From: Sambucus nigra
Lineage: Eukaryota; Streptophyta; Magnoliopsida; Dipsacales; Adoxaceae
Assembly (NCBI GenBank): GCA_949130495.1
Contig: OX422220.1
Coordinates: 123,689,810-123,753,809, forward strand
Reading direction: 5' to 3'
Length of the DNA: 64,000 bases
Shown: one piece after another, positions 10,016-21,442 of the stretch
Numbering within the stretch: position 1 is the first letter of the stretch
Layout: every line of letters starts with the position of its first letter
Translations under genes and position numbers: made by a program
Notes under the pieces: model-generated
What the model saw: only the letters and a program-made list of their open reading frames with translations
Told to the model about the DNA's origin: nothing
Database searches by the model: none

Positions 10016-12858
10016 CTAAGGTGTCCCAAGATAGTGAGCAAGATACTCTGCAATAAGTGCTATATGACCATCATCTGGTTTTTGAGAAATTTCTTCTATA
10101 TCTTTATCAAGGTCTTGCTTCAAAAGTTGGATATGAATGGCATCAGCTGGGATCCACTCATCATCCTTTCAGAAGGGGTTATGACATAGGCCGCAGACTC
10201 AATTTGGTATTTATTTCACAGTTTGGATTCCTTTGGTGTCTTCACCTCTTTAAGGGGACTTAGCCATCCTTGAGTAAAAGTGACTTCTTCAGCCTCCTTA
10301 AGCTTTATTGGGGCATCTGCCCAACCAGCATTGTAACTTTCTCTCTCCCCAGGCCTCTCGAGGTCCCATCTTAAATGAATACCTCAGCCTTTTAACATAA
10401 TCCTTTAGCATAGCCACAAATGCTTTTTGAATAGCAACCTCTATTCTCAGGCATCATTCTTAGACTAAAGGATTTCGTCCACTTACCTGACCTCAGTGTT
10501 CTCTAGGAGTTCAGCCTATAAGGAATCTATTTTTTTCCTGTACCGAGGCACCAATTTCCTTCATCTCCTGCATATCATCTTTTAGCTTGGTAATCACCTC
10601 AGTCTGGTTCTTGTATTGCTCGTTTCTTGGTCTGAAGGACTTGTAAATCTTTATAAAGGCTTTGCGATCCTCCAATTTGATATTTGGTCCAAGGATCCTC
10701 TCTAGTTGAGGGTTAAGAGGAATGTATCGATTTAAATCAACGAACTATAAATAATGCACACTAGACCAAAAGTAAAGTATTAGCACGTGAAAAGTCAAGA
10801 GAACACATGCAGAAAAGAAGAAAATTCCATTCTCATTCATTAAAAAAGGGTGGCCAGGGGATTATATATTAAGTCCTCAAAAATAGTTACAAACTTTCAA
10901 GGAGATGATTGTACAAGGAAAAACAGACTAAGTCTTAGTCTACGAGCCTTGATCCTTCACTTGGTCTCCTTCAGCAATAGCCTTTCCCCTGTCGATGACC
11001 AGCTGCTCCTTTCCAGCACCATCGTCTTCGTCGACCTCGATAGGAATAATCTCCGTATAACTAGCATCTTAGTCACCATCTTGTTCATCCTCCTCAAAAG
11101 TATCAGGACCATGATAATGAAGGGTAAAGAGCTCAAATTCAATAAAAGTTCTAGTAGCCTTAAAACCTTGATCCCATCCCTTCTTGAAGGATAACTTCCA
11201 CCCGTAATCCAATTATCACTCAGCATCATCGTAGGCGTTATAAAATCCCTCGTTATTGCTCGCATCTTTTTCCTTGGGAAGCTCACCGTCCAACTTGATA
11301 ACCTTATTGGCCTCTGCCAGCTTGGTCTTATCAACAATCACTAACTTCTGAGTAACCCCAAGTGCATCATAGGCCTTGGTCATTTTCTCCTTCTCATGCT
11401 CCCACGCTTGGAGAGCTTTAGTAAAGGCTTGCGTCTCAGCTTGTAGATCATCTTTCAGCTCATGCTATCTCCTAGAGCTACCGACGTGGGCGTCTAGAAA
11501 AGAGGTAGAATCATATAATAACTGCATATAGAAGAAAAGAACAGAGAATCAATACAGAAATAAGGAGAGTAAAGAAAATAAATAACGGAAAAGACTTACT
11601 AGGGCCATCCCCTACGCAGTTTTGAGGGAGAGTTAGGATGATCCCAACCTCAAAGAATGCTCGCGATTATCGACGAGCACTGCCCTCTCCAATAAGTCAG
11701 AGGTAAGAGAAAGTGCGTCACCCACACTAGCCCCCTCAATGTCTGTAAAAGAATGGACCCCTGAGGACTGAAGGACTAACTTCTTCTTGTCCTTTACTCT
11801 CACTTCCCTCGTCATCTTTTCCTATTCTTTTTCTCCTATCTTTCTCTTTCCTCCTCTCTTATTACACCCTTTTCTTCTCATTTTTTCCTTTTTCCCTTGT
11901 TTGTGGGCTAAAAACACTGCCCCTAGGGGGATCAGTTGCTAGTGTCTTTAAAGATTGGATTCGATCAGATAAGAGAGTCTGGTCATCATCCTCAAGAAGC
12001 TTCAATTTCCACCTTTTGATTAAAGGAGTCATTTCTTCTTCTTCTTCTTCTTCTTCTTCTTCTTCTTCTTCCTCTCCTCCTCCTGAACTTTCCTCTTCTA
12101 GAACAATTGGCTCAGAAGGTCCAGCCTTAGGAGATCTCAAATCAGTAACCTCATCAACAGGACGGGCAATAAAGTTGGTTGTAGTGTTTTTGTACTGCAA
12201 TAGATAAGCTGCTGACCTAGGATGCTCGCCATCAGGTAGCTTCTTTTTTATGTTGAAAGCCTTTAAAAGCTCATCAACATTGATCTCACTAATACTGGGC
12301 TCAAGATTCTTTGCATGAGCTACAAAAATACTGAAGAAATGACGATTATCAGAAGACAAAAAGAATAAGAAAATGAAGACCAAATGATACAACAATAAGA
12401 TAAAAAGGAGTGACCTATGCACTCCTTTCCATAGTCCAAAATTACTGGCCACCTTTGCCTCTCACTCGCACGATCAGGAAGATATTATCAAATCAGCCAT
12501 CCTTGTATTCAAGTAAATAAGGCCATCATTTATTCTCGACCATACATAACAGTAATAGATTTCGAAAAGACCTAATTTTGTGTCATACAGGGTGTTAATT
12601 CTATTAACCCCATTCTCTATTATCCATGCATTAGGGGCACATTAGGCATTTACTATGTCAAAGTATCTGAAGAATCGAAGGAAAAAAGGGTTGGGGGGAA
12701 AAGTCAAACCCCCTTGGTTATTATAAGGGTATGAATCCAGTGCCCCCTTCAATGTCACGCACATTTCTAGGTAAGGGGGTACAGTCGATTTCTACTTAAT
12801 CAGAAATATTGTACTTCTTCTTGAATTTTTCTATTGATTTATCATCAAGCTTTGCCAT
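10016..12858 (-). pseudogene. Decayed coiled-coil ORF resembling Tat-lineage antisense extra ORF / putative gypsy-type transposon protein
   Basis: A minus-strand coding relic starting at ATG 12858 (MAKLDDKSIEKFKKKYNIS). Below it, in broken frames, come a PFFPSILQILDIVNA.CAPNAW segment and a VASNFGLWKGVHR segment resembling the N-terminal domain of plant 'putative gypsy type transposon' proteins (PF04195-like). Next is an acidic stretch with about 14 consecutive Glu, encoded by the (TTC)n run at 12031-12070. Then there is a coiled coil at about 11470-11290 (ELKDDLQAETQAFTKALQAWEHEKEK), a GWDQGFKAT segment near 11165, and a 47-codon open C-terminus ending at TAG 10016-10018 (DEWIPADAIHIQLLKQDL...). 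GTAAGT-type donors appear on this strand near 12933, 11598 and 10482, so introns are possible. The family assignment is from memory of motif style; the biochemical role is unknown. Confidence 0.5.
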
Positions 12859-13299
12859 AAACACACAAGAACCCTAGCTATAGTTGTAGATGAATTTGAA
12901 AAAGAAGAAAACAGAGAAGATGAGCTAAACTTACAAGGATTTGATGAAGCTCTGAGGAAAAAGAAGACATTAAGGAAGATGAACGTTGCAAAGCTTAGAG
13001 AGCAAAAAAGAAGATGCACTGAACTGAACTGATGCAAGGGACTGTATCTCCGGTTTGAAGCCCGATAACAATGATTACACACAATCTCTCAATCGATTTT
13101 TGGCGGTTTAAATGCCCAGTCGGGGAACAGCACCCTCACTCATTCAAATAAATTACAAGAATGCCACGGTGTTTAGCTCATGACGAGCGTACCCCCACAA
13201 AGTTCCCCAGATCTATAAAAATGCCATTCCAGTTGCAAGCACGAAAGTGTCAAATCACAAGGCGTATAGTTTAATTAAAAATTATTGGCCCACACCTCA

Positions 13300-13760
13300 C
13301 AAAAGGCCAAAAATTTAGGGGCAATTATGGGGACCCATTTATTATGGTTAATAAGAGTGGCCGAACAAGCCCAAGTTGCTTAAGGGGCAACTAGGCCCAA
13401 ATCAAATATTTGACCCGTAGATGAGTATTTAATATACAATAAAAGACTTACGGATATATTCAAATCAACCACTAATAATCAGGTGTTTTATGATACTTCC
13501 AACGTGATTATTGTGTTCCTTAAGCAACTCAACCTCTACGAAATAAGATCTATAAATTGTAAACCTTGGCTCGGGGTAAAGGGATTGAAGCATGAGATTT
13601 TGAGAGACACTTAATAAATAATAACCTCTCCGTGAATATAGACAAGTTGTCGAACCACGTATATCGTTGTTGTGTGTGTTATTTTTTACTTTCTGCTCGT
13701 TGTGATTTTTTTCATGGATTTCATTATTGTAATATTTTCTGTACTCACAAGTTTTTATTA
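13300..13760 (+). repeat. Probable plus-strand Tat-like 3' LTR with PPT
   Basis: A PPT-like TTTAGGGGCAA at about 13315-13325 precedes a possible LTR start (TGGGGACC at about 13328). A stretch at about 13635-13685 (CCGTGAATATAGACAAG, then CGAACCACGTATATCG and GTGTGTGTT) aligns by eye with the U5 region of the nested Tat LTR read on the minus strand near 39470-39430 (CTGTGGACGTAGGCC, then TGAACCACCTATATTCC and TGTGTT). The right end is uncertain. If correct, this is the remnant of a plus-strand Tat element and the ORF at 10016-12858 is antisense to it. Confidence 0.45.
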
Positions 13761-14640
13761 TTTTTAAAAAATATATAAAAATAATAAATGTAGTTTTAAT
13801 AACGTGGTTTTCAAATAACATTTTAATTATAAAAAAATTAATTCTTAAAAAAATATATTTAACAATAAAAACAGTTTATTAAATATTTAACTCTTGAAAC
13901 TTTTTTTACTATTAAAAATTTAAAAATAACAAATAAAAAATATTTGAAAAGCTTTTGAACTCCTATTTTACTTATTTTTTTATTGAAAATTAGTCAAAAA
14001 TAGTTTTTATATATATTTATGAAAAGAATTTAAAAAATAACTATTTTTATATATATTTATAAAAAAAGAGTAAAATAGTTAAAAAAAACGATTTTGATAT
14101 ATATTTAAAAAATAACTGTTTTTCCTGTTTTTTAATAATTTTAATATATATTTATAAAAAAAACTTAAAAATAGTAAATAAAAAAATTAGTTTTTTACAA
14201 TTTTTATTTAAAAAAATAGTAAAAATAACACATGTCAAAACAGTAATAACATTATTTGTAAAAAGATTTTTTTATAAATGTATATATAAACTATTCTTTT
14301 ATAAATATATATAAAACTGTAAAAATAGCAAAAATGGTAAAAATAACGTTATCGATAACTTTTACTGTTATTTTTAACTTATATATATTTCATTTTATAA
14401 ACTTTTTGATTTTATAAATAACATTTAATAAAAATTATTATAAAAATAATTAGAAATCATATGGAATTTGTTTTTAATACATTAATATATACGTGGTGTA
14501 CTAATGTATTATGGGGTAAAAGAATCATTTTTGTTGAAAGAGTGAGTCAACTGACGTTCAAACCTGTCAACTAACGATTTTCGTATACTTGGAACCCTAA
14601 TAAATTATAATGCAAACAAATGGAGCCAAACTCTAAATAG
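13761..14640. repeat. Extremely AT-rich degenerate repeat tract
   Basis: Almost only A and T. A unit of about 60 bases built on TTTTTATATATATTTATAAAAAAA followed by TAAAAATAACT recurs irregularly between about 13985 and 14400. No coding signal. It could be a matrix-attachment type tract, or simply a decayed low-complexity region. Confidence 0.55.
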
Positions 14641-15319
14641 TGAAAACAATTGTGCCTCAAGCAGTAAATGATCCGAAAAAACATTTAGCATTTTAAATAT
14701 TAATAAATATTGAATTGAAAAAAAATTTGCCTTGTCGTCGACGTTGTTGTTGTGTTGTAAGAGACAGAGAGATAGAGAGAGCTTGCCGGAGTCGGAGGGA
14801 GAGAAAAGAAGAGGGGAGAGAGGACAAGGTAGGCCAGAGGGGCTGACTGAGTGAGGAGAAAGTGGGGGAAAAAGTGTAATTTTCTTTAAAAGTAGAATGC
14901 ATGTGTAGCTGTGTAGGAATGAGGATAGAGTGTTTTATTACAAGTTCTCACCTAAATTTTTAAAATGGCATAAAACTCAATACATTTTACTATGAAAAAT
15001 TACACAAATGTTCAAAAAAATTTGCATATATGTCATAAAAATTCACAAAAATTCAAATTTGGTAGCCGCCCACCCTCGAGACCACCTAAGTACACTCCTA
15101 TTCGAAAGATGAGATTCATGTTCATTAGATTGTGTATGCATGTGGTGATGACGAACAAATTTTTACCCCAATAGATTTTAGGCGGGAACAAATGTTTAAA
15201 ATTTGCCTAACCATCTTTTACTAGAACGTGATTTGGATAAAAAAATTTGATAAATAATATTATCAAATACAAAAGAACTGAAAATAAAATAAAAATATCT
15301 TACTTGTCAAGACTATCAA

Positions 15320-15341
15320 CCCCCCCCCCCCCCCCCCCCCC
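15320..15341 (+). repeat. Poly-C tract (22 C)
   Basis: An uninterrupted C run. The homologous position in copy B, near 30450, has only CCC, so the tract expanded in copy A or is an assembly error. Confidence 0.85.
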
Positions 15342-15926
15342 TATAACATTCCTAATTAGTGGGTAAGAGATACTTAAGCGATTACATTCTTAATAATATA
15401 TTTTTTGTAGCATACCAATTTAAAGTTAGAGTGAATTATATGTGCATGTGACAATCACATATTATTTATAATTTTAATATTTATTCAACTTTTGTTCAAT
15501 TAAAATTGATTTATAATTATCACATTAATTTTATTTTTATTTGATTCAAAATGACTATATGTATATAACTACCACTCTTAATATACGGTTGGAGTGACTT
15601 GAACATTCTAATGGTAAAAGCCAAATTAGTCTATTTTTCATTATTTTCTTAATATCCTCGATGTTTATTTTTTGTTCAAAAAAGAAAAAAACTATCGTTC
15701 TCACCAGGAACATGATGTGCAGCGACAGCCGAAAGTTTTTTTAAGAATAATTATATAGAACATATTTTGATAACACCATCTTAGTAACATCGGATGTCAT
15801 TAATATATTGAACAGTTAAAAATATATTAATAATTATATGTATCGAATTCGTATGGTTTTTTTTATTAGTGATAAACATCAACAAATAATATTATAAGTG
15901 GATGATATATTTTTGAGTAATACTAC

Positions 15927-17347
15927 TGTTGTTAATTTATAAAATACCGCAAGTGCACGGGCTATTATAGAATAGCGAGTGTAAGTACGGGTCGAACCCA
16001 CAGAGATTTATCAATTTTTTTCTTTAAAATTAATTGTGACTATCCAACTAGACTAAATTGGGTTGGAGATGAGATGTGTTAATAAACTAAACAACACAAA
16101 CAAGAAGTAGGAGTACGAGAGATAAAATCAAGGTAGCGTGAAAACTAGGACATTGGATCCACTTATCACGTTAAACTAACACTGTGCAATAATTTAAATT
16201 CATCATTCCCGATTTTATAACTCAAATTAAACCGACTCCCGTCGTATTTAATTCGGAAAAATAATACGTGAAAAGTCCAAAATAAAATTTAACGTCTCTA
16301 AATTTAGACGCCTAAAATCCCTATTCCCTTAAAAAGTTCACTTTTAAGTTTTAAAATATAGTCTTTAAGCATGGGCTATCAATCAATTTAATAAAAGTAT
16401 AACCCATCAAAAAGTACTCATACTTAAAATATAAAAATGATTTTTTTTTTCAAATAATGCCGAAGGTTTAAAACGTACTCTCGTATCGTTTTAAATGAAT
16501 ACCGAATTTTTAAAACGTTTAGCACATATCGGGAAATAAAGACGAAATTAAATCACACACAATATTAATCACACATGATAAATTTCACATAGTCCTAGTG
16601 AGGAAATTAAGCTAGCATAATTGTAGACATAATAAAATTGCAAGAATGAATACTCAATTTCATTAAATAAACAAACTTACAATTGATGTGTCACAAATAA
16701 TCTTGACAGAAATTTCACCCACAAAATAATTATTGGCCCTATCTAAAGCTCTCTCTATCACTCTCTAAAATTGTCTAAGAAATTATGAGCCCAAAGGTCC
16801 TTTTTATAGGACAAGTGGTGAGGTATTTGAGTTGTGGTGGGACTCTTTCTGATTGGCCGAATGGTGTTGGTAGCTATCTCTCCACCTCTTTAATCTTTGG
16901 ATCGTGATAAGGCACGGAATTTCCCCCCACTCGAAAACTCTTATCTTCTCTTTCGGAACACGCATGCCGAGTTTCGTCCAAATCGGAGAATAAAAATTTC
17001 TGACTTTTTTAAAATTCCACAAGTGTAAAAACAACAATTTTTCGAACGACCGTAAAAATCAGCTTTTTCGCGCCTTTTTTGAATTGATCATCAATTTGCA
17101 CTAAATTCCATCATTATCTACAAAAATTTCATTAGGCAACTTTTTTCACAAATTAGCACAAGAATATTATAAAATTATCGAAGTGCCCATTTTTGACTTA
17201 AAATTTCCATTTTCAATATGAATTCAATTATTCTCGCATTTTTTCCTCCTTTTAATAAAATAGTCCTAAGAAATTATTAAATACACTAAAATGGGACTAA
17301 CAAGGTATAAATTTGGGTATAAAATATACAAAATAATCCACTCATCA
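15927..17347. mobile_element. Solo LTR with 5-bp target-site duplication
   Basis: A 1421-bp unit starting TGTTGTTAATTT and ending CCACTCATCA, flanked on both sides by ACTAC (15922-15926 and 17348-17352). The TG...CA ends plus a 5-bp duplication are LTR retrotransposon hallmarks. No internal region or coding sequence is present, so this is a solo LTR left by LTR-LTR recombination, or a small non-autonomous unit. Near the start it carries a CCGCAAGTGCACGGGC block. Family not identified; no other copy in the window. Confidence 0.82.
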
Positions 17348-17576
17348 ACTACACGGATCCTCATTTTGTACCCTATAATAAGATTAGACAATAACAAGTT
17401 GTACTCTATGTCGTGACGGGACCCACAACAACAAGATATAAGCATTTAAAACAAAGGGTATGGATAGGGATACACAATGGGGATAAACATAATTTTATTG
17501 TATATTTTTATCACACAACATGCATTTGAATTTATTTTTACTTTCCACGTGTCCAAACTTGAGTTAAAAACAATTC

Positions 17577-17708
17577 GGGCGCGTTTGGTTCCCTATTCAA
17601 AAAATTCGATTTAAACGTTGTTTTTAAATACAATTTTAAATTTTAGTTTTTTGTGTATATAATTATTGGTGTGCGTTTGGTAAACTTGTGTCTAAATACA
17701 TTTTTTGT

Positions 17709-17743
<35 letters not shown>

Positions 17744-18223
17744 ATGTATAATTCACTATAAAATTATATACATACATTAATTGATAATATATTTTAATAC
17801 ATATGTACTATATGTATATTTTATATTATTTCATACATTAATAATACATATATAAAACTATATATAAGTATCATCTGTCTATTAATAATATTATTTAACT
17901 TTATATCATTCCATACGTAATTTTGTGTACATGTACATATATATTTTTATTTATAAGAATTACACACATATTAATGTATTAAGTATTATGTATATTATAT
18001 ATTAAGGTATAAATACATTATATTATTAAAAATGAATAATTTTAAGTTGAAAAATAAAAAAATAGAAATTATAAAACATCCTCAGCGTGTTTTCTGAAAA
18101 ATTTGATTATAACAAAAAAATATTATAATTCAGTGTTTAAAAATGAATTGTCAAACGCTGATTTTTATCAAAATTATATTTAAATACAAAAAATAAAATT
18201 ATAATTACAAACCAAACATGCCC
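17577..18223. mobile_element. MITE-like non-autonomous DNA transposon
   Basis: A 647-bp AT-rich unit. The left end is GGGCGCGTTTGGTT and the complement of the right end is GGGCATGTTTGGTT (12 of 14 match). It is flanked by TTC at 17574-17576 and 18224-18226. Copy B of the host segment lacks it: GAGTTATAAAAAATTA runs straight into TCTCTAACAAGAC at about 51384-51411. No coding capacity; it holds a (TA)n tract near 17716-17741. The 3-bp duplication and GGGC.. termini suggest a class II element; superfamily uncertain. Confidence 0.75.
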
Positions 18224-18400
18224 TTCGTCTCAAACGAGACTTCAATGTTTTGTCGCCCACAAGGCAGCAACCTCCAATTTTAAAATATAACATACTCTTT
18301 ATATACATTTCTAGGTCAACTCTCATAATATAACATACCTATCAGAGAATCCCTAATGATACTGTAAATCATTATAAGTACATTAACGTGTGAGTTTGGA

Positions 18401-19579
18401 GCTTTAATTTGGATGCAAAACGTGGCAATTCATGTTTTTTGATTGTATTTTGGGTCGATACGACATGATAAGAATTTTTGGGATATAAATACGACACGAC
18501 ACGACATGTTACGATACGAATTTGTATTTTTTTAATTGATACGAACACGACCCAAATAAAAACGACATAATATGACGCTACACGAATAACACGATTTCTT
18601 GATAAAGTGATTTTCAAATTTTTTGAAAATTGAAAAATTAGAAAAACTCTTTTCCAATTTTCTATTTTCAAAAAATATTAAACTTGAACACATTTTCTAT
18701 TTTTTTTATGATTAAAATTTGAATTTCTTTTTCTTGAAAACAAATTTGTTTTCTATAACTAAACACCACCCAAGCTTTTCCAATTTTGCCACAAGCCAAG
18801 ACCTAAATTTTTATTGGGCAGCTTTGAATTTTTTTTACCGTTGTTTTTCCTTGTTTTCATAGAGTGCTTCTTAAGAAAACTCTACATAAGGTCAGAAGAG
18901 ATAAAAGATAATAAAAACAAAAACATTAATTATATGAGTGTCTTTTTAATTTTTAATTCTTAGTTCAATAATTTAAGGATCAAAAACTAAAAAGTTTCTC
19001 AAATATTTTTTAATATATATTTAGTCCAAATCTTTATATTTTGTTCCAAAAAGTTCCTCAAATACTCATTTAAGCAATATTTTCTTATTTTTTAAAGTCT
19101 ACGCTAGCGGCATGTTGAAGGACTTTTTGAAACAAATAAAAAAAATTTGAATTAAATATGTATTAACAAAATGCTCAAATGAGTATTTATTATATGTCCC
19201 ATAATTTAATTTGACATGATAAAACTTAAAGTTTAATTATGTTAACAATTGAAACCTCAATACTAACATCGTGCCTCCAACTTAATCGAAAGTTGATGTG
19301 GCGGCATATCTAGCAGATGGGGGTAGTAAAAAGCTTTCAAGATGGTCAATAAAATGATGTCATAAGGTAAAAATAACATGATTTTTTTTTTCAAACGAAA
19401 AAAAAGAAAAAAAATATTTAAAATAGAAAAAATTATTTTTTTAAAAACTAAAATATTAAAAAACTCAAAAAGACTAAAAATATATTTCAAAAAATAATAA
19501 AATCACTAAAAAACAAAAAAATAAAATAAGAACACGAGTAAAAAATAAAATAAGTTAAAAAATAAAAAATGCTAAAAAA
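18401..19579. other. AT-rich noncoding spacer with degenerate ACGACACG motifs
   Basis: No gene. From about 18450 to 18600 short related motifs (ACGACATG, ACGACACG, ACACGACATG, ACGAACACGAC) recur. The rest, particularly 18600-19560, is poly-A/T-rich low-complexity sequence. Confidence 0.5.
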
Positions 19580-20127
19580 TGTAACACCCCCCCCCCCCCC
19601 CCCCAAATTTTTCACGTAAAGGTAGGCCATATAGAAGATGAAGCTTGTTTATCAATTTATATCACTCATAGCATCAAACCATAATAAAATGTTTGCATTT
19701 TTAAAACAACATGCACGATAAATCAATATAATTAACAACGGATTAGAGATAATTATAATAACTCTCATTTTCTCACGTAAAGGTTGGCCAGACATGATAC
19801 GCCGAAGATGGGGCTTGTTTGTTAATTAATATCATTCTCAGCATCAACGTAGTATAAATCATATATTAATAGGCCATAAATGAGTTTAAACCAACAATTT
19901 AATAATAATATAATCCAATCCAGCACCAATGATATAATAAGTCTGACATAAAAATAAATATCTCAAACCAACATAAAAGAAATAAATCTCGAGCTTATGC
20001 CCATATAGTAATCTCAAATAAGATAAGTAACTCGAGTTGGAAAATAATTAAATTAGAATTAACAGATCTAAAATGCCTGAGAAGTAAAAAGATAATGCAA
20101 GGCTGCCACGTCAATAGTCCCGCTATC
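19580..20127 (-). repeat. Minus-oriented LTR fragment, probably Tekay-like
   Basis: Begins TGTAACACC followed by an 18-C run (19587-19604). The complement therefore ends GGTGTTACA, like a gypsy LTR end. A module of about 90 bases starting TTTTCACGTAAAGGTAGGCC (about 19605) is repeated imperfectly at about 19772 (TTCTCACGTAAAGGTTGGCC). The same module occurs inverted at 28265-28325. The fragment appears to be interrupted by the plus-strand gypsy at 20128 and may continue at 28340. Confidence 0.5.
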
Positions 20128-21402
20128 TGTAACACCTTGAAATTTTTGGATTATTATTTTTTATTTAATTAATTCGATAATTAGTAAATTCACTTGTGTC
20201 GTAAATTAATGAGAATTAATTAATGGGAATATTTAAAAGTGAATATATTTAAATAAATTAACGGGTGAGAGTTAATTTTAGAAATTTATTTCGAATGACG
20301 ATTTTTATCGCGTAGTTGAGCCCGTCAGGGTCGAAATAGCCCGAAATGAGTGGTTATATGCATATATTGGATGTTGGGGCCAAATTAGACACATGTGAGC
20401 TCCATATATAGAGTATGGACCCTTTTTATAAGGCCCATAGGTCCAAAAACTTGAATAGAATTTTTAACCCCAAATGTGTAAAGGTTAGGCAACATCTCAC
20501 ATTAGAAGACCAAAAAGGGAAAAAGCATAAAGGGAGAGCCAAAGAGAAAAGGAACTTGGAAATCTTGGAGAGATGGATTCAATTGCAATTCAACACCTTC
20601 ATTCAAAGCCTTGGATCTTCATTTTGAGGCAAGTGGTTTAGACTGTGTTTATTAAATTGCATCTATCTTTTCATACTAAAAGAGGTGAAATTACATTAAA
20701 TTCTAGGGTTTGTTCTTGAGAAAATTGGGGATTTCCTTTTAATGGGAGTTATAAATCTATAGGGGTTTTGAGAATTGATGAAATTGATGATTGAATTGAT
20801 GAAATTGTTCGGGCTAGATTTGTGATAACAAAAGAATGGATTTAGGATGAATCTTGAAAAGTTTTGATGAAGAAATATGTAAAAAATTGAGGTATTTACT
20901 CTTCTAATGGTGATTCTGTCCGCAATGCCCAGTATTCTAACTTTTGATCTCTGATATGTTTTCTCCAAAAACGGCTCCAAAATGCCCCAAAACGGTATTT
21001 TAAAAATCTGGACAGATTTGTGGGGCAAACTATAAGAAATATTTTTTTGTTGTTATTCCGTTGAAGATTACCTAGATTGATTGGTGTGACTAATTACCCT
21101 TGGATTAATTAGATGATTAATTAAATTGGGGAGATTAAGGTTTATGATTGAGTGACTGAAACCTTGTTAATTAAGTGGGGGAAACTTAATTGGATGAAAT
21201 TGAACATTGAATTGGGAATATTGAATTTCAGTCCGAGAGATAGAGAGTCAGAGTATACTTGAAAGGGTTACAGCAAAATAATGAGAATTAATTAGTGTGC
21301 AATTGATCAAAATGAAGTCGGACCATAGACTTAAATATTTTAGGCTCGGGTATGGGCATAATACTCTGGGAGCCTGGATTTTTATATATATGTTGACGTG
21401 TA

Positions 21403-21442
<40 letters not shown>

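Larger units (their letters stand above)
14640..18400. repeat. Duplicated segment, copy A (interrupted by solo LTR and MITE)
   Basis: Aligns by eye with copy B (29819-30618 continued at 50704-51640). Shared landmarks, in order, are: AACATTTAGCATTTTAAA with TTAATAAATATTGAA; a CTTGTCGTCGACG / purine-rich GGAGGGAGAGAAAAGAAG block at 14735-14830; GCCGCCCACCCTCGAGACC at about 15064; CTATAACATTCCTAATTA at about 15341; TGATTCAAAATGACTATATG at about 15541; and, beyond the two insertions, CACAACATGCATTTG at 17513 and AGGCAGCAACCTCCAATTTT at 18262. It has no clear coding content. It could be a segmental duplication or two copies of an unrecognised dispersed repeat. Confidence 0.8.

Noticed and set aside
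14693..14902. Small Ser/Leu/Arg-rich minus-strand frame in copy A
   Set aside because: Its counterpart in copy B (29880-30020) does not keep the frame, so it is unlikely to be coding.
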